Part shown: piece by piece, positions 1-9,130 of the stretch | Layout of the letters: every line of letters begins with the position of its first letter | How positions within the stretch are numbered: the first letter of the stretch is position 1 | Assembly (NCBI GenBank): GCA_016215655.1 | Contig: JACRIT010000077.1 | Coordinates: forward strand, 1 to 64,000 | Direction: 5' to 3' | DNA from: Acidimicrobiia bacterium | Lineage (GTDB): Bacteria; Actinomycetota; Acidimicrobiia; Spongiisociales; UBA11373 | DNA: 64,000 nt | Position numbers and translations under genes: made by a program | Notes under the pieces: generated by a model | Told to the model about the DNA's origin: nothing | Seen by the model: the letters and a program-made list of their open reading frames with translations, nothing else | Database searches by the model: none

Positions 1-292
1 CATGGGAATGGCGGCGGGCGGCAACATCGACCCGCAACGGCGCTTCCCGTCGATGTTCGAGCCGATTCACGGATCGGCCCCCAAGTACACCGGACAGCAG
101 CGAGTCAACCCGATCGCCTCCATCGAGGCAGTGCGGATGCTGCTCGAGCACCTCGGTCAACGCGAGGCGGCGGACTCGATCCACCGGGCCATCGCCGCCG
201 TGCTCTCTGCCGGTGAGGTGCGCACCGCCGATCTCGGGGGCAGCAGCAGCACCTCAGAGGTGGGAAAGGCGATTGCGGAGCGCGTCGGCTGA
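1..292 (+). CDS. Tartrate/isopropylmalate-type dehydrogenase, C-terminal fragment (5' end outside window)
   Basis: Only the last ~96 residues are present and the reading frame is open at the left edge. They carry the conserved end of the beta-decarboxylating dehydrogenase family (IPMDH, ICDH, TtuC): GNIDPQRRFPSMFEPIHGSAP followed by NPIAS, the nucleotide-adenine-binding loop region, and an RTADLGG ending. Family members oxidise a (2R,3S)-hydroxy-dicarboxylate with NAD and usually decarboxylate it. The FEPIHGSAP version is shared by LeuB and tartrate dehydrogenase, so the substrate cannot be fixed from this piece. Location beside a GntR/FCD regulator, a racemase-family enzyme and an organic-acid importer favours a tartrate/malate-like catabolic role over leucine synthesis. 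That preference is inference. Confidence 0.85.
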   Translation, partial: MGMAAGGNIDPQRRFPSMFEPIHGSAPKYTGQQRVNPIASIEAVRMLLEHLGQREAADSIHRAIAAVLSAGEVRTADLGGSSSTSEVGKAIAERVG

Positions 293-314
293 TCGTGAGG
301 GCTCGGGCCTGACG

Positions 315-437
315 GTGAGTCGCGATTCGCAACTCGCAATTCGTACGGTTCCCGACAAGTCCGGGCTACCCGTCTCACCTGTCCGAAAACCCGAGCTCTG
401 GCGCGCAAACGAATTGCGAATCGCGAATCGCGATTTG
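315..437. repeat. Degenerate 7-bp tandem repeats forming a split inverted repeat
   Basis: The gap between two convergent genes holds two blocks of imperfect heptamers: 315-344 (GATTCGC-, AACTCGC-, AATTCGT-like units) and 409-437 (CGAATTG-, CGAATCG-like units). The arms 319-344 and 409-434 are inverted copies of each other over about 26 bp with about three mismatches, separated by about 64 bp. They could fold into a long stem. The same words recur near 35517. No coding potential is evident. Confidence 0.7.
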
Positions 438-442
438 ACGGC

Positions 443-1099
443 TCACGCCCTTCCCGCCGCCACCTCCTCCTCGCGGGTCCGGCCGGCGAGGCGGATGAGA
501 TCCTCGTGGAGCTCGAACCAGATGCTGTGGTAGCTGTCGAGTCGCGGCGAGGCGATGTAGGTGTGCTCGCCGGCAGCGACCCGATCGGCGGCATGGGCCA
601 GACGAGCGGCATAGTCGGCGATCCGGGGCAACGCCGCCGGAATCGGGGCCAGCCAGGCAGCGGCGTCGGCGTGGAGACGGGCGAAGTCGGCGAGCACCGC
701 GGCGTCGTAGGCGGCGTCGGTGTGATCGTTCATCACCTGCTGGCCACCCACGGTACGCAGCTGCCAGGCCGTGACGACCTCCTTCATCCGGTGATCGAAG
801 TCCAGGAACAGGTCGAGGGCACGGGTGGCATTGTCGACGCCCCAATGTTCGCGGTCCTGATCGGCGAGCGCGGCGCCGCGCGCCTTCCCGGCCTCGGTGA
901 GCTGGAACATCGGACCCTTCGGCGCCACCAGCCCCTCGGCGATCATCCCATCGAGCACCTGCCGCACCGCGGCCTCATCGGCGAGCACCGCCGGCGCCAG
1001 CAGCGCGGGCATGACGAACCCCTTGATGGACATCGAGCGGATCACCGAGTCCACCGACGGGGCGCCGCTTCCGGAGGGAGCGGAGGGTGTCGTGGTCAT
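443..1099 (-). CDS. Unidentified 218-aa protein with winged-helix-like N-terminal part
   Basis: Not confidently recognised. Residues ~20-75 (RSMSIKGFVMPALLAP, then EAAVRQVLDGMIAEGLVA and QLTEAGKARG) look like a small winged-helix module of the sort appended to PEP-utilising enzymes in actinobacteria. The rest is predicted mainly helical and His/Asp-rich, with no membrane segment. The start ATG at 1099 is preceded by GAGGAG at good spacing; a longer upstream frame exists but would overlap the racemase gene heavily. It is the last gene of the unit gntR - racemase - this gene, 31 bp after the racemase stop. A role as accessory or regulatory subunit for the PEP-utiliser encoded at 30657-32384 is possible but only inference. 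Confidence 0.8.
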   Translation of the reverse strand: MTTTPSAPSGSGAPSVDSVIRSMSIKGFVMPALLAPAVLADEAAVRQVLDGMIAEGLVAPKGPMFQLTEAGKARGAALADQDREHWGVDNATRALDLFLDFDHRMKEVVTAWQLRTVGGQQVMNDHTDAAYDAAVLADFARLHADAAAWLAPIPAALPRIADYAARLAHAADRVAAGEHTYIASPRLDSYHSIWFELHEDLIRLAGRTREEEVAAGRA

Positions 1100-1130
1100 G
1101 ATCGATCTCCTCTCGTCATCATCTGGGCAA

Positions 1131-1817
1131 TCACATCGCGGCGAGCATCCGCCCGGCCTCGGCCATTGCCGACGGGCCCAGCTTGAGCACGGGTACTCCG
1201 GGATCGGCATGAACGGTGCCGCTCATCGATGCCTGGGCAAAGCAGATGGCATCCAGCTCGTGCTCGGCGGCGAGCTTCATCGCCGCCTCAGACACCAGCC
1301 GGTCGTGGGTGGCGGCGTCGCCGGCGCCACGAGCGGCGAATGCCGCCTCACACACCTCCACCACGATGGTGAGATCTTCGCGCCGCAAACCGCGACGCTC
1401 GGCTTCGGCGACGAGGGGGGCGATGATCTGGGCCGGGCTGGTCGGCACGGTCCCGATGATCCCGATGCGGCGTCCGAGATCGAGCGCTTCCTTGACGAGG
1501 GGGTCGGTGATGCACAGCGTGGGGAGAGACGAGAACTCGGCGACGTGCGCCATGCCCTCCCCCATCGAGGTGCAGGTGAGCAGGAGCATGCTCGCCCCGG
1601 CGTGCTCGGCCTCACGGACATAGTTGAGGAGCCGGGCTCCGGTCGTGGGTGTCACCCGACCGGCAGCCATGGTGTCGGCGAGGAGGCTGGTGTCGAGCAT
1701 CGTCTGGATCTCGACGTCGGGATGATCCTTGAGGAACTCGCGCTGCAGCGGTCCCATGATCGTCTCCATCACGAAGGGCATCGTGTGCAGCATGAAGAGG
1801 CGCTTCTTACCGACCAT
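1131..1817 (-). CDS. Asp/Glu racemase-family enzyme
   Basis: A 228-aa protein of the aspartate/glutamate/hydantoin racemase superfamily (cofactor-independent racemases, also maleate isomerase and arylmalonate decarboxylase). The two catalytic cysteine regions are visible: LLLTCTSMGEG (Cys about residue 82) and DAICFAQASMSG (Cys about 192), one on each pseudo-symmetric half. The start ATG at 1817 overlaps the end of the upstream regulator gene by 11 bp, so translation is probably coupled. Chemistry is likely 1,1-proton transfer or isomerisation of a carboxylic acid. Next to a dicarboxylate-type dehydrogenase it may supply the right stereoisomer or isomer. The exact substrate cannot be read from the sequence. 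Confidence 0.88.
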   Translation of the reverse strand: MVGKKRLFMLHTMPFVMETIMGPLQREFLKDHPDVEIQTMLDTSLLADTMAAGRVTPTTGARLLNYVREAEHAGASMLLLTCTSMGEGMAHVAEFSSLPTLCITDPLVKEALDLGRRIGIIGTVPTSPAQIIAPLVAEAERRGLRREDLTIVVEVCEAAFAARGAGDAATHDRLVSEAAMKLAAEHELDAICFAQASMSGTVHADPGVPVLKLGPSAMAEAGRMLAAM

Positions 1818-2541
1818 GGGTGTCTCCACTCCTTCGTGGATGGGTCGGCGCCGGAGCGCCGACTGAGATGCGGGCCTGCTCGACCATCGCCACGTTCGCG
1901 CGACCGTGCGAGCGCATGGCTGCCTCCGCCCCGTCGGGGTCGCCGGCGACGAGGGCGTCGAGGATCGAGCCATGCCGCATCGCGTAGACCTCGGGAGCCG
2001 ACAGCCCGCCCACCGACACCGTCAGGTACGTCTGCGCCAGCGGCTGCAGCATGGCGAGGATGCGTTCCAGAGTGCGATTGCCAGACGCCTCCACGATGAT
2101 CGAGTGGAACTCGGTGTTCTTCACCGCGTGGCCGTGGGTGTCCCCCGCCGCTGCCAGGGCGGACATCTCGTCGTTGAGCCGGTGAAGCTCCTCGATCTGA
2201 GCTGTCGACAGGTTCCCCGCCGCTTCGCGTGCCGCCATGGCCTCGAGCTCGGCGCGCACCCGCATCGCCTCGACCTGCTCCTCGAGACTGGGCTGGCGAA
2301 CCCGCGCCCCCCGGTAGGGCTGGAGGTCGACCAGGCCGAGGGTGGCCAGATCGCGCAGCGCCTCCCGCACCGGGCCCTGGGAGATGCCCAGCTCGCGGGC
2401 GACCCGGGTCTCGATGATGCGCTCCCCCGGAGCAATGACGCCCTCCAGGATCTGGGTGAGCAAGTGATCCTTGATCTGGTCGCCCAGCATCAGGTGGCGA
2501 ATCGGCTCGCCTGGCCCCACATCCTCATTGCGTCGTGTCAT
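1807..2541 (-). CDS. GntR-family transcriptional regulator, FCD (FadR) subfamily
   Basis: A 244-aa DNA-binding regulator. The N-terminal winged helix spans about residues 20-85, with the recognition segment RELGISQGPVREALRDL. The C-terminal all-helical FCD ligand domain shows the metal/acid-binding signature around NTEFHSIIVEASGN and a later RHG motif. FCD regulators typically bind carboxylates or sugar acids and are released from DNA by them. The gene is followed by the racemase-family gene (11-bp overlap). A 16-bp palindrome centred on ATCGAT lies 30 bp upstream of its start, and very similar palindromes sit in three other promoter regions here. It is therefore the probable local regulator and autoregulated. 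Confidence 0.95.
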   Translation of the reverse strand: MTRRNEDVGPGEPIRHLMLGDQIKDHLLTQILEGVIAPGERIIETRVARELGISQGPVREALRDLATLGLVDLQPYRGARVRQPSLEEQVEAMRVRAELEAMAAREAAGNLSTAQIEELHRLNDEMSALAAAGDTHGHAVKNTEFHSIIVEASGNRTLERILAMLQPLAQTYLTVSVGGLSAPEVYAMRHGSILDALVAGDPDGAEAAMRSHGRANVAMVEQARISVGAPAPTHPRRSGDTHGR

Positions 2542-2570
2542 CAGACGACCTCCCCGAACCCCGACATCAT

Positions 2571-2586
2571 AGATTATCGATGATCT
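2571..2586. promoter_or_regulatory. Putative GntR operator, site 1
   Basis: AGATTATCGATGATCT is an almost perfect 16-bp palindrome 30 bp upstream of the gntR start. It shares the core GATNATCGATNATC with sites at 7635, 9790 and 33789. Autoregulation is the simplest reading. That the FCD regulator binds it is inferred from placement. Confidence 0.65.
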
Positions 2587-2633
2587 GTGTCAGCTGGTGG
2601 TCGCGTCCAGGACCCGTTCCCCCGCTGAAAGGG

Positions 2634-2662
2634 GGCGGCAGCGGGATGATCCCGCTGCCGCC
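2634..2662 (-). terminator. Strong hairpin after the Liv operon
   Basis: A 13-bp perfect GC-rich stem (GGCGGCAGCGGGA / TCCCGCTGCCGCC) with loop TGA lies 45 bp past the stop of the binding-protein gene. It is flanked by A-rich and CCCTT sequence that can extend the stem. It fits a terminator for the minus-strand importer operon and may also separate it from the gntR promoter. Confidence 0.6.
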
Positions 2663-2706
2663 GTTCCCTTCAGTCGAATCGTCTGCGTAGACCGATCAGA
2701 CCTCGA

Positions 2707-4104
2707 TCACCACGTGCACACGTTGTCGGCGTCACAGACGGCGTCGACCGCGATCAGCTCGAGGACCTCCAACGCCCGCTCGGCATCGATGAACTGCTGA
2801 GCGCCCTTGGTGCCATCGGCGTTGTAGGGGGTGTAGGACTGGACGACATGGTTGACACCACCGTCGGTGTAGGTGCCGTTTCCGGTGATGCCCTCGTAGT
2901 CCACGTCCTCGCCCGCCCTGATCAGCGCCAGGCAGTCCGCATACGTGTAGCACACGGTTCCCGGAGCCTCGCCGACCTCGTGCATCGCCGGTGCCCAGTC
3001 ACTCGCCAGGTACGAACCGCCGTACTCGACGGCAAGAGCCGTCTGCACCATGAGGTCGTAGGTGGAGAAGTGATACAGGCCCGTGGCATCGCCGAACTCA
3101 TCGGGGCCGTGCCCGGGGGCACCATCCCACAGCGGCTGGAAGAAGTCCCAGGCCGGGGTGGTGTCGTCATAGGCGAAGCCCGCAAAGCCGACGCTCTGCT
3201 GGCTGGCCAGCGTCTCGACTCCGAGTGTGTTCATGAACTCCGGCTGTACCCAACCCGACTCGCCGATCCAGTCCAGGGACAAGCCGGCCTCGGCCGCCTG
3301 CTTGATCAGCGTGGCCGACTCGACCGATCCTGCCTGAACGATCACGGCATCCGGGGCCAGCGTGGCGATCTGCTCGGCCTCGGCGCGATACGACGCCTGC
3401 TCGGCAGGCGCATCGATACGGGCCAGCACTTCGATGCCGACGGCCTCGGCGGCCCGCTCGGCCGCGTTCGCCGCGATCTGGAAGCCCTCGACCTCGGTGG
3501 CGAAGATCACGACCGTCTCTGCGCCGATCGACTCGGCATACAGGATCCCGGTCATGCCCAGCGCCTCATCGAGGCCCTGTGCCCGGAAGATCGGCTCCGA
3601 AGCCTTCCCTCCGAGGTTGCCCGGGATCGTGCCACCGTGCACCGACGGACCAAGCGGTCCATCGTGCTCGGCGACCCACTCGATCATGTAGTCGCGGTAC
3701 GTGCGGTACCCGTGAGCCTGGCTCACGAGGATCTCGGCGCCATGGTTCTCCAGGCAGGTGCGAGCCGCCTGGGCCTCGCCGACGGTCCCGAGGTCCTCCG
3801 ACACGAGGGTCCATGGGCGACCCAGCGGGGGATCCTCGTTGATCACGAAGTCGATGGGGAAGGCGATGTCGTCGGTGAGCGACGGCCCGTACGGGGCGAA
3901 CTCGCCCGTGTAGTAGGCCAATTCGCACACCACGACGGGCTCTCCGCCGCCCGTGGTGGTGGCAGTGGTGCCGCCGCCCGTGGTGGTGGCAGTGGTGCCG
4001 CCGCCCGTAGTGGTGGTCGCCGCATCGTCATCGCCGCAGGCTGCGGCGACCATTGCGAACACCAACACCAGGGTCAGCACTCGCCACATTCGTACTCGTT
4101 TCAT
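2707..4104 (-). CDS. Branched-chain-amino-acid-type ABC transporter substrate-binding lipoprotein
   Basis: 465 aa, periplasmic-binding fold type 1 (LivJ/LivK family). The N-terminus is a lipoprotein signal: KR residues, a hydrophobic run, then a VAAAC lipobox with Cys about residue 23. A low-complexity Thr/Gly linker (three TTATTTGGG-type units) precedes the binding domain, which begins near VVCELAYYTGEF. Start ATG at 4104 follows GGGAGGAAACAGCA. It is the last gene of the operon livH-livM-livG-livF-SBP. Many actinobacterial members bind organic acids, amides or aromatic acids rather than Leu/Ile/Val. Co-location with hydroxy-acid enzymes suggests the imported solute is the pathway substrate, which is inference. 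Confidence 0.93.
   Translation of the reverse strand: MKRVRMWRVLTLVLVFAMVAAACGDDDAATTTTGGGTTATTTGGGTTATTTGGGEPVVVCELAYYTGEFAPYGPSLTDDIAFPIDFVINEDPPLGRPWTLVSEDLGTVGEAQAARTCLENHGAEILVSQAHGYRTYRDYMIEWVAEHDGPLGPSVHGGTIPGNLGGKASEPIFRAQGLDEALGMTGILYAESIGAETVVIFATEVEGFQIAANAAERAAEAVGIEVLARIDAPAEQASYRAEAEQIATLAPDAVIVQAGSVESATLIKQAAEAGLSLDWIGESGWVQPEFMNTLGVETLASQQSVGFAGFAYDDTTPAWDFFQPLWDGAPGHGPDEFGDATGLYHFSTYDLMVQTALAVEYGGSYLASDWAPAMHEVGEAPGTVCYTYADCLALIRAGEDVDYEGITGNGTYTDGGVNHVVQSYTPYNADGTKGAQQFIDAERALEVLELIAVDAVCDADNVCTW
3944..4017. repeat. In-gene 27-bp tandem repeat (lipoprotein linker)
   Basis: Two full 27-bp copies (3944-3970, 3971-3997) plus a partial third copy encode the Thr/Gly-rich spacer between the lipobox and the binding domain. 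The copies are nearly identical at DNA level, so the linker probably varies in length between strains by slippage. Confidence 0.85.
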
Positions 4105-4140
4105 ATTGCTGTTTCCTCCCTTTCGGGGCTGGTCGGACCG

Positions 4141-4846
4141 CTAGATCCGGTACCCCTGCTTGAGTTTCTCGGTGGTAAGGCTCCCCGTCTCCTCGGTGAG
4201 GAAGGCCTCGCCGAGGCTCAACACCATGACGCGGTCGGCGACCGCGAGCGCCTTGGTGGCATTCTGCTCCGCGAGGATGATGCTCACCCCTCTCGTGGCC
4301 CGGATCTCGCGGACCTTCTCGAAGAACATGTCCACGTACAGCGGTGACAGGCCCGCGGTGGGCTCGTCAAGCAGCAGCAGCTTCGGGTCCTGCATGAGCG
4401 CCCGGCCGCACGCGAGCATGCGCGACTCACCACCGCTGAGGGTTCCGGCCAGTTGCGTCCTGAGTGCCGCGAGGTCGGGAAAGAGTCCGAACACCTCCGC
4501 CATCCGTTCGTCACGGTCGCGCTGGCCGATCATCCCTCCCACGCAGAGGTTCTCGAACACGCTGAGGTCGGCAAAGACCCCTTTCTCCTGAGGAACATAC
4601 CCGACGCCCCGCCCCGCCGTCTCGAAGGCCGGAAGCCCCGACACCTCGTTGCCACGGAACCGGATCGTTCCCCCCTGGAGGGGGATGAGACGCGCCAGGG
4701 TCGCCAGCAGAGTGGTCTTCCCGGCACCGTTGGCACCGAGCACTGCGAACACCTCGTTGCCCACATCCATGTCGAGACCCTTGAGCACGGTCACACCGCC
4801 GTACCCGCTGCGGAGTCCGCGGACCTCGAGGATGGGGGTGGCGGTC

Positions 4847-4854
<8 letters not shown>
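4141..4854 (-). CDS. livF: ABC transporter ATP-binding protein, LivF type
   Basis: 237 aa, the second ATPase of a HAAT-family (Liv) importer. It shows Walker A GANGAGKTTL near residue 38, Q-loop around VPQEKGVF, ABC signature LSGGESRML, Walker B LLLLDEPTAGL and the H-loop region. The ending TEKLKQGYRI resembles the short LivF tail. It acts at the cytoplasmic face with LivG to power uptake by the LivH/LivM channel. It overlaps livG by 8 bp, and the binding-protein gene follows 36 bp downstream. Confidence 0.95.
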
Positions 4855-5633
<779 letters not shown>

Positions 5634-5641
<8 letters not shown>

Positions 5642-6584
5642 CGTGGAGGCTCCGCATCAGCTTGTCGCGCCGCATGTCACCAAGGATCCCGAACGGCCGG
5701 AACATGAGCACCAGGATCAGCGCTGCCCCGAACAGCGCTTCGCGCATCACCGGGAGGGCCTGCGAGTACCACTCCACCGGCACCGGGAGGTAGTTCTGCA
5801 CGATGATGTCGAAGAAGCCCACGGTGAGGACCACACCCACCACTGCCCCCCAGACCCGGGCGGACCCACCGAGCACCAGGGCCACCATGGCGGCAAGCGT
5901 GATGTCGACGCCGAGATTGGTCGGCCGGAGGAAGCGTTCCATCACGCCGTACATGGCGCCGAGGAGACCCATCCCGGCCGAGGTCACGGCGAAGAGCCAC
6001 AGCTTGGTGCGAAAGGTCGGCTTGCCGAGGCTGCGGGCCAAGGGCTCATTCGACCCCACGGCGACCAGCAGCCTCCCGTACGGCGAACGATGCACCCGCC
6101 ACACGTAGAAGACGATGCCGCCGACGACGGCAGCAGTGATCACGAGCCACAGCAGCTCATTCGCCTTGACCCCTCCCACGTCGTACGGGAACTGGAGGCC
6201 GCCCATGCCCTGCGCCCCACCGGTGAGTTCCTTCTCCGTGGTGGCGAGGATGAAGACCGCGGTGGCGAATCCCAAGGTGCCGACGAGGACACCGTCCTCG
6301 TTGAGATCGCCCACCAGCCATCCGACAACGACTCCGGACAGCCCGGCGGCCAACGTCCCGGCAGCGATGCACACGAGGAACTGCCAGGGATCACCGAAGG
6401 GCCAATCCACCTTCACATACAGCACTCCGAACGAGTACATCCCGATGCCGAAGAACCCGACCACCCCGAAGTTGGCGATGCGAGCCAGTCCGAGCTGCAG
6501 GTGGAGCAGCAGTCCCAGGCCAGACACGACCACGATCGTGAAGAATCCGTAGATCAGGAAGGCGTCGAGCCAGTCGAGGTTCAT
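5634..6584 (-). CDS. livM: Branched-chain-type ABC transporter permease, LivM
   Basis: 316 aa, about ten hydrophobic helices, LivM/BPD_transp_2 family. Start ATG at 6584 (MNLDWLDAFLIYGFF) lies 2 bp after the livH stop. A longer upstream frame is only a shadow running through livH. The GSNEPLARSLG segment is the cytoplasmic coupling region of LivM proteins that contacts the ATPases. It pairs with LivH to form the membrane channel. Confidence 0.94.
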
Positions 6585-6586
6585 CG

Positions 6587-7459
6587 CTACACCTTCCCCG
6601 CTTCTGCCGTCCGCTTGCTCCGCCACTTGAGGAACAGGACGAATCCGGCGATGAGGATCACCTGGGCGTAGTAGGCCTGGTGCGTCTGCAGGGTCAATGC
6701 GGCGAGGGCGATGCCGGTCGCAGTACCGACCACGATGACACCCCCCAAGCCCCTCTTCCCGGCGACGAGAACGACCAGCAGGATGAAGAGGAACTGCCGC
6801 CACCCCAGGAACGGGACGACCGACGAGCCGACGCCGTAGAAGGCTCCCGCCAGACCCCCGGCGACGCCGGCGATGAACCAGATGAGCACGGTCACGAACA
6901 GGGGCCGGATTCCGCTCGCCTGGGCCAGGCCCTCGTCACTGGCCAGTGCCCGAATCTGGAGGCCGAGACGCGACTTCTGGATGAACCAGTACAGCGCCAG
7001 TGAGACGACGGCCACGCTGACGAGAGCCAGGAGCCGGAAGGTGCTCACCCCGGTGCCGAGGACCCGCAGTGTGTCTGGTGGCGGCACGTCGTAGAACCGC
7101 ACCGGATATCCAAAGACGAACTGCAGCCCGTACCGCATGAAGATCGACAACCCGAAGGAGATGATGACCAGCTCCAGCGTGCCCACGTTGCGGCGCTTGG
7201 CGGGGCGGAAGACCGCGAAGTAGGTGCCGACGCTCACCAGTCCCGCCATGATCCCCGCCGGAAGCAGCACGGCGTAGAAGTTGAGATCGAAGGTCGTGTT
7301 GACCCACATCCCGAAATAGGCGCCGAGGGTCACCGTCTCGGAATAGGCGACGTTCATCAGCCCGGTGAGGCGATACAGCAGGGCAAAGCCGATGGCGGCC
7401 AGGACGAGGGGGGCGTGCTCGGTGAGGCCGATGACCAGGGAATCACCGATCAGTTGCAT
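6587..7459 (-). CDS. livH: Branched-chain-type ABC transporter permease, LivH
   Basis: 290 aa, first gene of the importer operon, LivH/BPD_transp_2 family with about eight membrane segments. The start MQLIGDSLVIGL at 7459 was chosen because the protein begins directly with helix 1 as in the family. GLMNVAYSETVTLGAYFG is the typical LivH helix-1/2 signature, and ALASDEGLAQASGI is the ATPase-coupling loop. The promoter region upstream (7460-7650) contains putative operator site 2 and is shared with the divergent lactate-racemase-domain gene. Confidence 0.94.
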   Translation of the reverse strand: MQLIGDSLVIGLTEHAPLVLAAIGFALLYRLTGLMNVAYSETVTLGAYFGMWVNTTFDLNFYAVLLPAGIMAGLVSVGTYFAVFRPAKRRNVGTLELVIISFGLSIFMRYGLQFVFGYPVRFYDVPPPDTLRVLGTGVSTFRLLALVSVAVVSLALYWFIQKSRLGLQIRALASDEGLAQASGIRPLFVTVLIWFIAGVAGGLAGAFYGVGSSVVPFLGWRQFLFILLVVLVAGKRGLGGVIVVGTATGIALAALTLQTHQAYYAQVILIAGFVLFLKWRSKRTAEAGKV

Positions 7460-7634
7460 CAGCCGCGGACTCCCCGACTCATGGGGTCGCCTGGCAACGG
7501 GTTCGGAGCACCGGGGAGACGTCCCGGTCGATCGAAGGTGGATGGAAGGCCCATACGACACCCGTTCTCCAGGCCGGTCCGCCTGCGGTACCTGCCGCTC
7601 GGCAGTCCACCGCCCGGTCGAAGTCGGCGCCCAT

Positions 7635-7650
7635 TGATAATCGATGATAG
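7635..7650. promoter_or_regulatory. Putative GntR operator, site 2
   Basis: TGATAATCGATGATAG matches the core GATNATCGATNATC except for the last base. It lies between the divergent livH operon and the DUF2088-type gene, where one bound dimer could control both directions. Confidence 0.6.
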
Positions 7651-7809
7651 GTGAGTGATTACCGACCCGTCAATCGGAGGACTCGCTGCCATCCCATCCC
7701 CGTGTTCGACGCCCGACGGACCGTATCCCGCGCCCCGGTGTCCGGCCAGGGCCCTCCGACCCTCCCCACCCGGCGTTCGGTGAAGGCCCGAGCGGTACCC
7801 TCGCCGGCG

Positions 7810-9039
7810 ATGCACCGGGTCATCCAGCACTTCCCCCGCCCCACCCTTCCCGACCTCGGCGCCGCGATCCGCGCCGAACTGGATCGCCCGGAGGTGGCAG
7901 CCCGCCTCGAACCGCTCCACACGGTCGCGCTGGCCGTGGGGAGCAGGGGCATCGCCCACCTCGCCGAGATGGTGACGGCGCTCGTGGCAGCGTTGCGCTC
8001 CCGTGGCCTCGACGTCTTCATCGTCCCCGCCATGGGCTCACACGGCGGAGCGACCGCCGCCGGCCAGGAGGCGGTGCTGGCTCACCTCGGGGTCACCACC
8101 GAGCGGGCCGGAGCTCCGATTCGCAGCAGCATGGAGACGGTCGAGATCGCCACGGTGGCATCTCCCCACGGCCACGACATCCCCGTCATGTGGGATGCCA
8201 TCGCCTGGAGGGAGGCCGATGCGGTGATCCCGGTGAACCGCATCAAACCGCACACCGGCTTTCGGGGCCCGGTCGAGAGCGGCCTGTGCAAGATGCTCGC
8301 CATCGGCCTGGGCAAGCACGCCGGGGCCCGAGTCCTCCACGGTGAGGGTTATGTCGTCTTCGACCGGCTCATCCACGACGCCGGCCGGGCCATCGTCGCC
8401 ACCGGCCGGGTCGCATTTGGACTGGGGATCATCGAGAACGCCTATGGCGACGTGAGCCTCATCGAGGCCGTGCCGGCAGATCGGATCCCCGAGCGCGAGC
8501 CCGAACTCCTCGACCAGGCGCGCCGTCTCATGCCCCGCCTCCTCATGCCCGCGGTCGACGTGCTGGTCGTCGAGGAGTTCGGCAAGGACATCTCCGGTGT
8601 CGGCATGGACGCCAACATCACCGGACGGGGTGAGACCGGCGGGGCGCTCCCCCGGTTCGACGGACCGGTGATCACGCGCATCGTCGTGCTCGGCCTCACC
8701 GAAGCCGCCGGAGGCAACGCCCACGGAATCGGACTGGCCGACTTGATCACCCAGCGCGCCTTCGACCAGATCGACCGCAACGCCACCTGGATCAACTCGC
8801 TCACCGCGGGGTCGCTGGCGGCGGGGAAGACCCCCATCGCCCTCCCCACCGACGACGAAGCGATCGCCGCCGCCACCCGCTCGCTCCCGGGAATCGCGCC
8901 CGAGGCCGCCCGGGTGGTGCGCATCAAGAACACCCTGCACCTCACCGACATCGCGGTGTCCGACACCCTGCTCGAGACCTGCCGGGCCACGCCGGGGTGC
9001 GAGGTCGTGGGTTCCTGGGACGGCACCTGGCGAGTCTGA
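7810..9039 (+). CDS. Lactate-racemase-domain (LarA/DUF2088-like) protein
   Basis: About 409 aa, resembling the LarA/DUF2088 superfamily. A conserved MGSHGGAT motif, NRIKPHTGF and GLCKMLAIGLGKHAGA give the pattern of His and Lys residues expected for the family's active site. LarA enzymes use a nickel-pincer cofactor to racemise or epimerise 2-hydroxy acids such as lactate and malate. No LarB, LarC or LarE maturation genes are seen in the window. The start is uncertain: ATG 7810 begins near the conserved block, but the frame is open back to 7651 and no strong ribosome site decides it. Being divergent from livH with an operator between suggests it acts on the imported hydroxy acid. Confidence 0.78.
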   Translation: MHRVIQHFPRPTLPDLGAAIRAELDRPEVAARLEPLHTVALAVGSRGIAHLAEMVTALVAALRSRGLDVFIVPAMGSHGGATAAGQEAVLAHLGVTTERAGAPIRSSMETVEIATVASPHGHDIPVMWDAIAWREADAVIPVNRIKPHTGFRGPVESGLCKMLAIGLGKHAGARVLHGEGYVVFDRLIHDAGRAIVATGRVAFGLGIIENAYGDVSLIEAVPADRIPEREPELLDQARRLMPRLLMPAVDVLVVEEFGKDISGVGMDANITGRGETGGALPRFDGPVITRIVVLGLTEAAGGNAHGIGLADLITQRAFDQIDRNATWINSLTAGSLAAGKTPIALPTDDEAIAAATRSLPGIAPEAARVVRIKNTLHLTDIAVSDTLLETCRATPGCEVVGSWDGTWRV

Positions 9040-9130
9040 TGGCGTCACCACGAGGTGACCAAAGCCAGTGGTGGGCATGCACCGCGGCGGCATACCGTGC
9101 TCAGGGGCGACGCGTCCATGGAGACGGACC

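Noticed and set aside
3944-4017. Tandem repeat as a regulatory or phase-variation element
   Set aside because: 27-bp units keep the frame and encode a lipoprotein linker, so length changes would not switch the gene off.
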